A DNA stretch of 64,000 nucleotides. Source: Pontiellaceae bacterium B12227. GTDB taxonomy: Bacteria; Verrucomicrobiota; Kiritimatiellia; Kiritimatiellales; Pontiellaceae. The notes beneath the pieces were generated by a model that was not told where the DNA came from, did not search any database, and worked only from the letters and a program-made list of their open reading frames with translations. Where the stretch lies: the NCBI GenBank assembly GCA_029432775.1, contig JAROAZ010000028.1, positions 1 through 64,000 on the forward strand, read 5' to 3'. This document shows, one piece after another, positions 15,455 through 23,646 of the stretch (positions within the stretch are counted from its first letter, which is position 1; each line of letters opens with the position of its first letter). The position numbers and the translations under genes were made by a program.

Positions 15455-18229
15455 TTAGAAAATCTTGCGTAGGAGTCCTTTGTGTTCTTTCTCCTCCCCT
15501 TCCGGATGCTCTTCCTTTTCGCCTTTAATGCTGCCTTTCACTTTGCCGACGCTGTTGGTGACGCCGCTTGCCATATTGCCTAGCGCATCCAGCCCAAAGG
15601 AGCCGACGCCTTTGACTGCATCGCCGGCAAAGCCGGTTGCATCGCCAACGGCCCCGACCATGGTTTCATAGAAGGTGTCAAAGACTTCTGTTGAGGCCTC
15701 GGTGGCACTCGCACCGCCTTCTTCCTTGCCGATGTCATTCAGCTCAATGTCGGGTAAAGGAACGGGGATTGCGGGCAGGGCGGACAGTTTGGCTCTAACC
15801 AGCCCTTTGGTAATCAGAATGTGCTCGATAATCACTTTCTGACCTTTTTCCTCGTTTTCTGCTGCATCAGCCTTTTCTTCATCCTCCTTCTTTTCCGCCC
15901 CTGCAAGAGCTTCATTCCGGCGCACGGTGGCCTGCTCGATTTCTTTCTGGAGGGCTTTAAAGTTGTCCATCTTGATTTGGCGCTCATAGCGAATGCGTGG
16001 GCGGGCAACCAGAATATCTTCAATGAGCAGAGTGTCGGATGGAATGGAGTCGGGATCCAGATCGATACGGAATTCTGTGATGTCAACCAGGTCACGTTTG
16101 GAAAAGTGGGGGGGGTTTGCTATCCGCAGGTTATCGATGTAGAGGAGTCCTTTAAGCGGTTCCAGCGAAAGCCGGCTGAACGCCATGAGTTTTATAGGGG
16201 CATCCGGGTCGATCTCGTCCTCTTCGTCGTCGTCAGCTCCAAGGTTGAGTGGATTGAGCTTTTTTAATGACAGCTTATCCATCGGGTTCAGCATTTCCAC
16301 GGTGTCGCCAATCAGCCCTCCGGTCTCATTGGTTGAAGATACCGGAAGTTTCAGATTTACGGCCAGGTTGGTAACCAGCAACTGGTGCAGAATAACCGGT
16401 TGATCCGCAATCAGGATCGGCGCTGCATCGGCGGCCGGCTCTGCAGCGGGGACTTCTTCGGTTGCGGCTTGATCGTCAGAAGGCGGTGCAAATTGCATAA
16501 GTTGATTCTGAAGAGTAACCACATTGCCGCTGTCTTCGGTCTGTTCCAGATTCACTATTGGTGAATCGATGAATACCTTATCGATGATAACCTGCTCGGA
16601 GAACAGGGATTCGGGTTGAATTCCGATTTCGATGCCTGCCAAATGGAAAATGTTTGTGGCCATAAAGCCTTTTACATTTGAGATCGTGACGTCGTTGACT
16701 TGCAGCTGGCCGTCCACCAGTTTAACCGAAATATCACCGATGCCGGCAATCATATGAGGTTCTTCTGTGGCCGTATTGGTTGAGGTGCTGTCAAGCAGCA
16801 GCACTTGAATGTCATCTACCAGCAGATTGTGGAGCGCAATCGGAGGGGCGCCGGTGGCAGCCTCCTGCGGCTGTGCTTTTGTTTGGGCCGTCTCGGTGGC
16901 TGGGGCGGAATTTGGTATCGGGGGAAGCTGGTAGGTTGGAATCCGTTCCATGAATCCATTGGCAATATCGGTAAAGGCGCTAACTGTGTTGGCTTCCTTG
17001 TTCAGCTCAAGAAAGGCATGCGGTTTCCTGACTTGAACATCATTCAGAACGAGGGTTTCGGCTTCAAGCGAGTCCGGGTCGAAATCAATGCTGATTCCAT
17101 CGAGCGAGAATAGATTCGGCGTTTTCAACTGCTTGGGGTTTGCTAAAAACAGTTGGTCGAGGTTGATGCTGCCCTCCTGCAGGACCACAGCTAACTGGTT
17201 CAGTCCAAGCTGGATGCTCAGGTCCGGATTGCCGGTATTGACAACGTGAAACTGCACGTCATCAATGGTAATCGAACCAAGGATCACTTCTTTGGGAGGG
17301 GTTTCCGGTTCCGGATCTTCTGCGGCAAGTTCAATCTCAATGGCTGCACCGGTTTTCGGGGCATTGGTGGGGATCTTGCTCGCAAGGGCGGTAGCAATTT
17401 TTAAAAACTCACCCAGCGTGTCGGTTTCGGGATTATATTCCACAAAAGCATGCGGCTTACGGATATTGACGGCACGGACCGTGAAGTTGCTGGAATATAT
17501 GGTGCCGGGTTCCAGCAGCACTTCCAGCTGATCGAGTGAAAACAGGTTGGGGGTTTCCAGGCGATCGGGGTTGCTGACATAAAAGTTATCCAGCTGTACA
17601 ATGCCGTTGGTCATGCTGACATAGAGCTGCTCGAATCCCATCCCGAAATCCAGCTGGCTATCGTCCGTGTTGGCCAGATGAAAGCTGACGTCATTAATCA
17701 CCAACGCTTCCACAACAACAATTTTGGCTCCCTGCTGCTCTTGCTCCTGAGCTGTCTCCCCGGCTTTTCTGCGCTTCTTTTCTTCTTCCTCCGGATCGGG
17801 TGATGGCGCGGAGGGGTCGTAGCCGACAAACTCCTGAATGTTCAGGATGAATTCCTGGATGTTGTCCGAGGCCGCGCTCTGCTCATAAATAAAGTGCGGA
17901 CTGTTGATGGTCACCTGATGCACCAGTACCGTCTGGGAAAAGATCGAGGCGATGTCAACGGACACATCCAGGCTGGCCAGTGACACCGCATTCGATTTTC
18001 CGAAGGTTTCCGGGTTGGCGATTGCAAAATCCGAGAGGTGAATGGTGCCGTTGCGCGGATTGATTGAAAGCGTGTTGATGGTCAGGGGAGTTCCCAGAGC
18101 TTTCGGCCCAATGGTTTCAGCAATCAGCTTAACGGTCGGGCCAAGCCAGAACAGCACCGTTAAAACAACCAGCAATACAAGAAGGCCAAGGGCCCCCACG
18201 AGGAATTTTAAAAACTTTTTCAACTTCAT
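15455..18229 (-). CDS. large AsmA-like membrane-anchored protein
   Basis: 924 aa. An N-terminal transmembrane segment (FLVGALGLLVLLVVLTVLFW) is followed by a long region with AsmA/TamB-like features: PLTINTLSINPRNGTIHLSDFA at the start and repeated modules containing LxTPNLFSLD and VxIxxPHxFxExN. Known AsmA-like proteins span the periplasm and are implicated in lipid transport or outer-membrane homeostasis. The acidic linkers and the C-terminal Gly-rich and charged tail (EKEEHPEGEEKEHKG) look disordered. ATG 18229 is chosen because GGAG lies 8 bp upstream. Two motif copies lie in its leader (18279 and, with one mismatch, 18330). Confidence 0.8.
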   Translation of the reverse strand: MKLKKFLKFLVGALGLLVLLVVLTVLFWLGPTVKLIAETIGPKALGTPLTINTLSINPRNGTIHLSDFAIANPETFGKSNAVSLASLDVSVDIASIFSQTVLVHQVTINSPHFIYEQSAASDNIQEFILNIQEFVGYDPSAPSPDPEEEEKKRRKAGETAQEQEQQGAKIVVVEALVINDVSFHLANTDDSQLDFGMGFEQLYVSMTNGIVQLDNFYVSNPDRLETPNLFSLDQLEVLLEPGTIYSSNFTVRAVNIRKPHAFVEYNPETDTLGEFLKIATALASKIPTNAPKTGAAIEIELAAEDPEPETPPKEVILGSITIDDVQFHVVNTGNPDLSIQLGLNQLAVVLQEGSINLDQLFLANPKQLKTPNLFSLDGISIDFDPDSLEAETLVLNDVQVRKPHAFLELNKEANTVSAFTDIANGFMERIPTYQLPPIPNSAPATETAQTKAQPQEAATGAPPIALHNLLVDDIQVLLLDSTSTNTATEEPHMIAGIGDISVKLVDGQLQVNDVTISNVKGFMATNIFHLAGIEIGIQPESLFSEQVIIDKVFIDSPIVNLEQTEDSGNVVTLQNQLMQFAPPSDDQAATEEVPAAEPAADAAPILIADQPVILHQLLVTNLAVNLKLPVSSTNETGGLIGDTVEMLNPMDKLSLKKLNPLNLGADDDEEDEIDPDAPIKLMAFSRLSLEPLKGLLYIDNLRIANPPHFSKRDLVDITEFRIDLDPDSIPSDTLLIEDILVARPRIRYERQIKMDNFKALQKEIEQATVRRNEALAGAEKKEDEEKADAAENEEKGQKVIIEHILITKGLVRAKLSALPAIPVPLPDIELNDIGKEEGGASATEASTEVFDTFYETMVGAVGDATGFAGDAVKGVGSFGLDALGNMASGVTNSVGKVKGSIKGEKEEHPEGEEKEHKGLLRKIF

Positions 18230-18278
18230 ATTCCACTCCAAAGATCTTCCGGTTCAGGAGTAAAAACCTTACGCCCCC

Positions 18279-18293
18279 TTCCAGACCTTGGAA
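18279..18293. repeat. TTCCA-N5-TGGAA motif copy, intergenic
   Basis: TTCCAGACCTTGGAA upstream of the AsmA-like gene; a one-mismatch copy (TTCCTGGCCTTGGAA) follows at 18330-18344. Confidence 0.85.
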
Positions 18294-18425
18294 AGCCGAT
18301 TCAGTGCATTGACGCAAAAAAGGGCGCGTTTCCTGGCCTTGGAAAGGGGGCGTGCTATTCGCGTATGCCCAGGACAGAATAATTCCATTCCTGAGTCGAA
18401 GTGCAGATGATTTGCGTTTCTGTTA

Positions 18426-19835
18426 TCAGGGAATCCCGCCCCGATTATCCCTGATTCCGCGGGGTGTAATTTTTTCTATTTTCCCGCTTGCACCCCCCGC
18501 ACGGCATAGGTATGTTCCTCCACCTTGTTTCACATTAGCGCTCGGGTGGTGAAATTGGTAGACACGCAAGGTTGAGGGCCTTGTGGGAGTTAAATCCCGT
18601 GTGGGTTCGACTCCCACCTCGAGCACCATTTTCCTTTCATGGACTTCTGTTCCCTGAAAGGTTTTTTTATGCCCGTATTCATTGGCTACCTGTGGGCTCT
18701 GTGTTTGTAATTTCGTGGACTCTTCGCCCGTCGTTTGAACCCCTGTTGCCTCTCCTTTGTATACTGTTTTATGTACACCTAGGAAATTTGGAAGCTTGTT
18801 GACCTCTTCATATTTCGGAAGCATTCGCGTATCAGTATAGGCCCCCATGGTCAGCTTAATATCGCTATGTCTCATTAGCTCCTGTGCAATGCGTGGCGCA
18901 GTGCCTTGAATTTGCAGAAGTGTATTGAACATTTTACGCAGCCCGTGGAAGTCTCTGCGGTTGCCCTTTGCATCTTTGTAGCTGATGCCGGCCCGTTTCA
19001 GGTCGCTTTTAAATACTTCGATTGTCGGGACATCAAAAACGGGATCAGTTTGACGGGTTGCGATAGGCTTAAACGCTCTCAGGGAGTCAGCAAGGAAGTT
19101 TGGTATAGGTTGTTCTGCTTCCTTTCCGTTTTTCGTTGTGGAGGCTCTGGCGGCGATGTAGGCCACATTGCTGGACAGTCGGATATCTCCCCATTCCAGT
19201 GCTTCTATTTCCGCTCGGCGAAATCCGGTGTAGCAGACCGTTAAATAACAAAGCCGTTTATTAGTATCCTTGATGCTGTCAATGAAACCTTGGAACTCAG
19301 CAGGGGACAGGGCAAGTCGTTCAAAGGTGTGTCCATTTCGTTTTAGGTTGGAAATACATGCCAAAGGGGATTCTTTGACATAACCGCTTTCAATCATCCA
19401 CTTGATAAAGGCATTGAGCATGGACAAGTAGTCATTAAGGGTCTTTGCGCTAAGATCCTGCTTTGCTCTCCATTGTCGAAAGGAACTGGCCGTAATATTC
19501 CGTATATATTTCCACTCAGCTTCAGCACAGATCTTTTTGATCCGATCGCGTGTTACCTGCCAATGCTTTTCGCTTTTCCATTCCTTCTCTTTTTCGTACA
19601 AGTACGCCGCTAAGTGTTCGCTTAGTGGGAGCTGTAGAGCGGTTATTACTCTTGCCGGAGTGGATTGCCCTACAGTCTCCCTTTCTTTTTGATCCTTCAG
19701 TTGATGATGTATCCGCAGTGCGCGTTCTTTATTCTTTGTTCCAAGGGATTTTACCGCTGGTTTTTCGCCGTCACTCTCTTGCCACTTGCGGTACCAGATC
19801 CCCGATGATTTCCGCTTAAAAATATGATCCATCAT
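18426..19835 (-). CDS. tyrosine recombinase (integrase) of the tRNA-Leu element
   Basis: 469 aa as integrated. The N-terminal SAM-like core-binding region (about 70-160) is followed by the catalytic domain with R206 (CYTGFRRAEIEALEWGDI), H297 and R300 (FHGLR), H323 (LMRHSD) and Tyr333 (GAYTD). Codon 403 onward is read through the att core and the tRNA-Leu gene in antisense, so the last 67 residues are chromosomal. On the circular element the same frame would continue from the right end (23639-23397), giving about 482 aa. The start lies 1 bp after the stop of the excisionase-like gene, so the two are cotranscribed. Confidence 0.93.
   Translation of the reverse strand: MMDHIFKRKSSGIWYRKWQESDGEKPAVKSLGTKNKERALRIHHQLKDQKERETVGQSTPARVITALQLPLSEHLAAYLYEKEKEWKSEKHWQVTRDRIKKICAEAEWKYIRNITASSFRQWRAKQDLSAKTLNDYLSMLNAFIKWMIESGYVKESPLACISNLKRNGHTFERLALSPAEFQGFIDSIKDTNKRLCYLTVCYTGFRRAEIEALEWGDIRLSSNVAYIAARASTTKNGKEAEQPIPNFLADSLRAFKPIATRQTDPVFDVPTIEVFKSDLKRAGISYKDAKGNRRDFHGLRKMFNTLLQIQGTAPRIAQELMRHSDIKLTMGAYTDTRMLPKYEEVNKLPNFLGVHKTVYKGEATGVQTTGEESTKLQTQSPQVANEYGHKKTFQGTEVHERKMVLEVGVEPTRDLTPTRPSTLRVYQFHHPSANVKQGGGTYLCRAGGASGKIEKITPRGIRDNRGGIP
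18540..18628 (+). tRNA. tRNA-Leu (anticodon GAG), integration target
   Basis: 89 nt including the encoded CCA. The acceptor stem GCTCGGG pairs with CTCGAGC, with discriminator A73. The anticodon stem CAAGG/CCTTG encloses the loop TTGAGGG with anticodon GAG. The long variable arm and T-loop GTTCGACTC fit a class II Leu tRNA. The 3' 23 nt are part of the att core, so integration leaves the gene intact. Confidence 0.95.
18606..18629. repeat. attL core of the integrative element
   Basis: TTCGACTCCCACCTCGAGCA followed by CCAT, the 3' end of tRNA-Leu. It is identical to 23616-23639, and the five bases before differ at one position only. Confidence 0.95.
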
Positions 19836-19836
19836 A

Positions 19837-20013
19837 TTAAGCCACCTTTACGTCCTGTTGGTTCAAGTATTCCTCCAGGTCTTCAGCAGAAATCCGCATG
19901 GCCCGGCCAACTTTCTTAGCTTTGAGATCACCATTCCATATAAGGCGATACACCGTCTTTTCTACAACGCCGAGCTGTTCGGCCACTTCCTTAACCTTCA
20001 TTAGTTTCTTCAT
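19837..20013 (-). CDS. excisionase-like helix-turn-helix protein
   Basis: 58 aa. MKKLMKVKEVAEQLGVVEKT is followed by VYRLIWNGDLKAKKVGRAMR and ISAEDLEEYL: the short winged-helix/MerR-like excisionase or DNA-binding-domain family. These proteins usually bend attachment-site DNA and bias the integrase towards excision. GGAAA precedes the start, and an internal Met at codon 5 is an alternative start. It overlaps the end of the upstream regulator by 23 bp and ends 1 bp before the integrase start, so the three form one operon. Confidence 0.88.
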   Translation of the reverse strand: MKKLMKVKEVAEQLGVVEKTVYRLIWNGDLKAKKVGRAMRISAEDLEEYLNQQDVKVA

Positions 20014-20485
20014 TGTGTTTTTTCCTTTCTTCTTTCTGTTGTTTTCTCATTAAAGCCATGCATGCATCCCGATACTTTTCCGGAAGGGAGAACCATCTAT
20101 TTTCGAGATAATCTAAAATCCCCATGCTGTCATCCAACAGCCCTTCAACTCGTAGAACATTACAAAGTGTTCTGGAGCCCAGCACATCAAGACCGCTGAA
20201 TGTTTGGTTGCTCTGGATATAGAAATCTAAAGCAGCCGCATCACCGTATAATTTTGAAGCCGTTTCTTGGATGTAGACATCCGATTTTTGGAGAGCCTTA
20301 GCTATGGCCGAGTAACTAATTTTTACATCATGTTGCTGCTGTAGCCATTCGCTGATCTTGCGTGTACTCATCCGGTCGGACACTGCATAGATATATGGAA
20401 ATAAATCCTGTAGTGCTCCACGGACTGTTAGGCCTTCCTCTTTGGCGTGCTTAAGTAGCTCTATCCCTATTTTGTCATTTGACAT
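19991..20485 (-). CDS. element regulatory protein with putative HTH
   Basis: 164 aa from ATG 20485, which has GGAG 8 bp upstream. ISEWLQQQHDVKISYSAIAK looks like a helix-turn-helix (about residues 47-70). The C-terminus is strongly charged (MRKQQKEERKKHNEETNEG). It is the first gene of the leftward regulator-xis-int operon and faces a 270-bp region with two operator-like inverted repeats. I infer an element regulator; no named family is recognised with certainty. Confidence 0.6.
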   Translation of the reverse strand: MSNDKIGIELLKHAKEEGLTVRGALQDLFPYIYAVSDRMSTRKISEWLQQQHDVKISYSAIAKALQKSDVYIQETASKLYGDAAALDFYIQSNQTFSGLDVLGSRTLCNVLRVEGLLDDSMGILDYLENRWFSLPEKYRDACMALMRKQQKEERKKHNEETNEG

Positions 20486-20509
20486 GGTGTGATCTCCGGT
20501 TGTTTGTGG

Positions 20510-20533
20510 GTGTATAAATACACAAAAATACAC
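20510..20533. promoter_or_regulatory. operator-like repeat GTGTAT-AA-ATACAC
   Basis: An inverted repeat GTGTATAAATACAC (20510-20523) is followed directly by AAAAATACAC, which repeats the right half-site 10 bp on, i.e. one helical turn. It lies 25 bp upstream of the regulator start, where a repressor would act on the leftward operon. Confidence 0.5.
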
Positions 20534-20711
20534 AATAGTAAACACTGAAAGTGATTTTTTATGCTCAGATAACGATATTCCCGAATTAATCACAAATGTT
20601 GTCAAGCACCCCCATATGGGATGTTGAACGGCTCTAGTAGGACAGATTAGGCACAAAGATGTAATAAATCTTGCCGAAACCCGTGTGGAGAGTAGGTTAT
20701 TGGTGTGTAAA

Positions 20712-20725
20712 GTGACATTTGTCAC
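20712..20725. promoter_or_regulatory. operator-like inverted repeat GTGACA-TT-TGTCAC
   Basis: Perfect 6-bp arms with a 2-bp centre, 31 bp upstream of the rightward gene at 20757. Together with 20510-20533 it suggests that divergent transcription of the element is controlled from this region. Confidence 0.5.
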
Positions 20726-20756
20726 TCAATAACTATGTTGGAGAAGGAGAATAAAA

Positions 20757-21002
20757 ATGGAAGAACACATGATCACAGTAAAAGATTTAAAGCGGATGCT
20801 CGAAGCCTACGATGATGATATGAAACTCGACTTTTACCCGCTCTCGTTTTCTCGCCTAAAGCAACGTGCTGAAGATATAATCAACATCGAATACAATGAG
20901 CTAGTCTCTCGCAATGAAGAAGGTGATTTGACCGAACTGAAAGAAATTCCTCAACATATTCTGACGCGGATGGCTGAAAAAGTTTCGCAACGCGATACAT
21001 AA
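20757..21002 (+). CDS. small hypothetical element protein
   Basis: 81 aa, acidic, apparently all-helical (VKDLKRMLEAYDDDMKLDFY). GGAGAAGGAG precedes the start. It is the first rightward gene of the element, divergent from the regulator-xis-int operon. It has no membrane segment, signal peptide or recognised motif. Confidence 0.65.
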   Translation: MEEHMITVKDLKRMLEAYDDDMKLDFYPLSFSRLKQRAEDIINIEYNELVSRNEEGDLTELKEIPQHILTRMAEKVSQRDT

Positions 21003-21060
21003 GAAAAATAACGCATCCGGTTTTTTGAATATTGAATCGGTTCACTTGCAGGAAACTAAG

Positions 21061-21333
21061 ATGAAGAAATGTCCAAAATGCGGTAATCACGTAGACAAGC
21101 TTTATACTGACAACTTCAATCCAAATGGAATATGTAAAACCTGCCAACTCAAAGAACAAAACCGAAGGGGCGACCAATTCAATTTTGGGTGTTTGATTTT
21201 TTTTGTTCTTGGACTCATTGCAATTCCATTCATCATTGATGTCTCAGAAGCGGAAATCTTAGGAATAAATGCATATGGTCTAGGAGTTTTTGGACTTATC
21301 GTCGCTTTTTGGATTATTGGCTCATCAAAATGA
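21061..21333 (+). CDS. small zinc-ribbon membrane protein
   Basis: 90 aa. An N-terminal zinc ribbon, MKKCPKCGNHVDKL with a second pair in CKTCQ, is followed by two hydrophobic stretches, CLIFFVLGLIAIPFII and GLGVFGLIVAFWIIG. ATG 21061 has AGGAAA upstream; a TTG at 21025 is less likely. The gene is AT-rich compared with the chromosome and lies between the first element gene and an attC-like structure. It is probable cargo of unknown function. Confidence 0.6.
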   Translation: MKKCPKCGNHVDKLYTDNFNPNGICKTCQLKEQNRRGDQFNFGCLIFFVLGLIAIPFIIDVSEAEILGINAYGLGVFGLIVAFWIIGSSK

Positions 21334-21341
21334 AAAAAACT

Positions 21342-21424
21342 CCAACCAGATCCTGGACCCTACTTGGACAACGCCCGTTTTGAAGGCGAAGTTTGTTTCC
21401 CAAGCGGGTCAGGATTAACGTTGG
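21342..21424. repeat. attC-like imperfect hairpin
   Basis: CCAAC at 21342-21346 pairs with GTTGG at 21420-21424. After an unpaired 3/4-nt bubble, ATCCTG pairs with CAGGAT. One G is extrahelical, then ACCC pairs with GGGT, and CTTGG pairs with CCAAG, leaving a loop of about 30 nt. Terminal R-like box, bubble, then an inner box with one extrahelical base is the topology of integron attC sites. The GTTRRRY consensus is only partly met (GTTGGCA). Confidence 0.4.
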
Positions 21425-21439
21425 CAAATAAGGAGTGCT

Positions 21440-21970
21440 ATGTTCCATCATTTTAAAAACCGCAAAATAAAAAAAACCGCAATCAAAGAAGTTGATAAAA
21501 TTGTCTCAACTGCTAGAGATTCATCTAACCTCATGCTTCCTCTTCCTACATTTATTGCCGAAGCTGCATTCGAGTTATCATTCTTGTATTACTTTCTTCA
21601 TGATTACAGAATTTTTCACAAGTACGACCAGTCATTACGAGAGACCATTTCGGATGAATTTATAAATCGAATGAGTCGAGATATGGGCAATCACAGCTTA
21701 TACGAACTAATAGAAGCTATATATAATGAGAGAATCACAGCATATTTCCAAATGGTCGAAAATTCAGAAACAATGGGAGATTTTATTCAATCCTCATCTC
21801 AATACGTCGAGTCTCTTATAATATATTCAAGAAAGGAAAAAGGACTCCCATGCTACTCACCAAATGACATCGAAGAAAAGGTTCGTCAAATTGCCCCTGA
21901 AGAAATTGGTTCTCTTGCCGAACCTATAGCAGTTTCCATTTCAATTCACAGTGCTGGTTTACTCCATTAA
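21440..21970 (+). CDS. hypothetical element cargo protein
   Basis: 176 aa, soluble, mostly helical. Its central region is FIAEAAFELSFLYYFLHDYR and the N-terminus is basic (FKNRKIKKTAIKEVDK). GGAG lies 7 bp upstream of ATG. It is the most AT-rich gene in the window. It is flanked by the attC-like hairpin at 21342-21424 and by a weaker structure that ends in CGTTGAAT near 22052-22059, so it looks like a gene cassette. I do not recognise a family; a defence or unknown cargo role cannot be told from the sequence. Confidence 0.65.
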   Translation: MFHHFKNRKIKKTAIKEVDKIVSTARDSSNLMLPLPTFIAEAAFELSFLYYFLHDYRIFHKYDQSLRETISDEFINRMSRDMGNHSLYELIEAIYNERITAYFQMVENSETMGDFIQSSSQYVESLIIYSRKEKGLPCYSPNDIEEKVRQIAPEEIGSLAEPIAVSISIHSAGLLH

Positions 21971-22041
21971 AGTGCCAAGCAGTGGTTTGAGGCTATCGTG
22001 AAAACGTCGGCTGATTCGGTCAGAGTACAAGGCACTCAGCC

Positions 22042-23400
22042 TCACCCATAACGTTGAATTAGAACGCCATGTATGTGCTGATAAACTCGTATTTGGCTCA
22101 GGGCTTTAGGTCTTAGTTCAAGGCCCTCCATCAAACTTTGAAGCCAGCTGTAGTAGGTGTCGTTCCCAATCGCTCTCCGGATTTTTTCTATGGATGGAAC
22201 AACAGACTTTTGAACCCATTCCATAGATGTTTCGATAGAACTGTCAGGTTTTGCGCAACGAAGTGAAGATTTGCCCAGGTGTTGAAGGATTTGTTCCCAG
22301 AAAGCAAGTCGGTCAAGTTCGTTGATTTTGCCGCTTTCGCCTCGTTCTATAAAGTCTATCGCCCCGCCTATGTACATCGCTATTTTGGTAGCGAAATCCG
22401 ATAGATCCGCGGACATGGCGAGGGAGAAAAATATGTCATTCGCTTTTTCTTTTGAAAACTCGACTTCCCAACGAATCGCATCTATTTCCCCCTTCGATTC
22501 AATGTCTTTTGCATAGCATCGGAGGAATTTACCACCGCCATTCTTTCCACGTGTTCCGAAGTATATTCCTTCATCTGTGGATTCGCCTTTTAGATTGGAA
22601 CCCTTAATGAACCGATGTTTGCGGAACCCTTGATAGCTTCGCTCGTTTGCAAATTCATTGACTTCTTCAGGTCTGATTATTTTTTCGTAATCATCAAAAC
22701 ATAAATCGGAGCGAGTTGCTTTAAACCAAAATTTTAAGCATAGATCTTGGCAAAATTGCCGGAGTGATTCGGCGGGAAAGTTCCCCAGTCCGGCTCCACC
22801 TATCTGCAAAACAATTCGATCGGCGTGCCGTTTCCGATTGGCGGCATCTAAATCCCACATAACCTTGATGCCGTAGGGATGCCATTCAGCGGCTGCTTGG
22901 TAACCCATAAATCCATGATTGAATATTTCAGGCTGTGTACCGCACATTTCATTCAGGTACTGAAATAGTATGTCCATTCGGTTAAAGGGAATTGTCCCTT
23001 GCAGCCAGTCCATACCGATGGAGCCTTTTCGTTCTCCCGCATCCATTTTTCCAATATTTTTTCCATTTACCCCCCCTAATAGAGTAGGGGGGGCGGCTGC
23101 GCCGCGATCCTCATCCGGCGAGCGTACGCCGCTCGGACGGTGATCGAGTCGCTCCGCGACCCGATACTCATACGCATGAAGAATTTCCCGCCCCTTCGCG
23201 TCCATGCGGCGGGAAGAACGCTGTGCGGACGGATTGGCTTTGGATGGGTGGATGTCCTTTGAGGGCACGCGCGAAGCGTCAGGGCCACATCCCGAGCTTT
23301 TAGAGGGGCAGCGCACAGGGTTGGGCTGTGGGTAGCTAGTGTTGACGTCTTGTGAGTCTGTTTCCGAGGACACAGGGCAGACTGGAGCAGGGGAACTCAT
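22042..23400 (-). CDS. replication initiation protein, Rep_trans (RstA-like) family
   Basis: 452 aa from ATG 23400. The conserved part starts at DWLQGTIPFN (131-140), then TRSDLCFDDYE (229-239), GIYFGTRGKNGGG with FLRCYAKD (about 278-299) and IRWEVEF (309-315). This is the order found in rolling-circle-type initiators of small phages, plasmids and integrative elements. The first 120 residues are Pro/Ser/Cys-rich with no domain, and a GC-rich hairpin (23070-23093) lies in that part. The start is chosen because ATG 23400 overlaps, as ATGA, the stop of the integrase tail frame, so in the circular form int and rep would be translationally coupled. A shorter start at 23046 is possible. Confidence 0.8.
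   Translation of the reverse strand: MSSPAPVCPVSSETDSQDVNTSYPQPNPVRCPSKSSGCGPDASRVPSKDIHPSKANPSAQRSSRRMDAKGREILHAYEYRVAERLDHRPSGVRSPDEDRGAAAPPTLLGGVNGKNIGKMDAGERKGSIGMDWLQGTIPFNRMDILFQYLNEMCGTQPEIFNHGFMGYQAAAEWHPYGIKVMWDLDAANRKRHADRIVLQIGGAGLGNFPAESLRQFCQDLCLKFWFKATRSDLCFDDYEKIIRPEEVNEFANERSYQGFRKHRFIKGSNLKGESTDEGIYFGTRGKNGGGKFLRCYAKDIESKGEIDAIRWEVEFSKEKANDIFFSLAMSADLSDFATKIAMYIGGAIDFIERGESGKINELDRLAFWEQILQHLGKSSLRCAKPDSSIETSMEWVQKSVVPSIEKIRRAIGNDTYYSWLQSLMEGLELRPKALSQIRVYQHIHGVLIQRYG
23070..23093. other. GC-rich hairpin within rep, candidate replication origin
   Basis: A perfect 9-bp stem, CCCCCCCTA with TAGGGGGGG, and a 6-nt loop ATAGAG. Rolling-circle origins often lie in or near the initiator gene as a stem-loop with the nick in an AT-rich loop. 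The alternative is an attenuator of the rep message. Confidence 0.4.
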
Positions 23401-23639
23401 TGCGCACCCCCTTGACGATCGGTATGGCTTCGGACAATAGAGACAATTGCTTCCTTGAGGGCAACAGGTAGCGTTTCCCATGCATGGATGACTTCATGAG
23501 CGAGGTTGTCTAGGTCATGAGTTTTGCTTTCTAGCTCCGGCGGTAGATCGCTGTGTATACTTTTTTGTGTACAGGGCACATTTCCAACCCCGTTAATATT
23601 GGCTTCAGATGTGGCTTCGACTCCCACCTCGAGCACCAT
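23397..23639 (-). other. detached integrase C-terminal tail (used only in the circular form)
   Basis: 80 codons in the same frame as the integrase across the att core: MVLEVGVE is encoded at both ends. The tail contains LDNLAHEVIHAWETLPVALK and EAIVSIVRSHT, which resembles the C-terminal extensions of tyrosine recombinases I know from planctomycete and verrucomicrobial genomes. So this is probably the native integrase tail, cut off by integration. The TGA stop overlaps the rep ATG. Confidence 0.75.
23616..23639. repeat. attR core of the integrative element
   Basis: A second copy of the 3' end of tRNA-Leu, with no tRNA body before it; identical to 18606-18629. Confidence 0.95.
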
Positions 23640-23646
23640 CACTTTC

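Larger units (their letters stand above)
18606..23639. mobile_element. 5.0-kb integrative element in tRNA-Leu
   Basis: It is bounded by a 24-bp perfect direct repeat made of the 3' end of tRNA-Leu(GAG) (18606-18629 and 23616-23639). Gene order is integrase, excisionase-like HTH and a second DNA-binding protein on the minus strand; three small genes on the plus strand; and a Rep_trans-type initiator on the minus strand. There are no transfer, capsid or relaxase genes, so it is best described as a small self-replicating integrative element or satellite. It contains no copy of the 15-bp motif found elsewhere in the window, and its middle part is clearly more AT-rich. Both suggest recent transfer. 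Confidence 0.9.

Noticed and set aside
18606..23639. Complete prophage
   Set aside because: There are no structural, lysis or packaging genes; the contents fit a small replicative integrative element.
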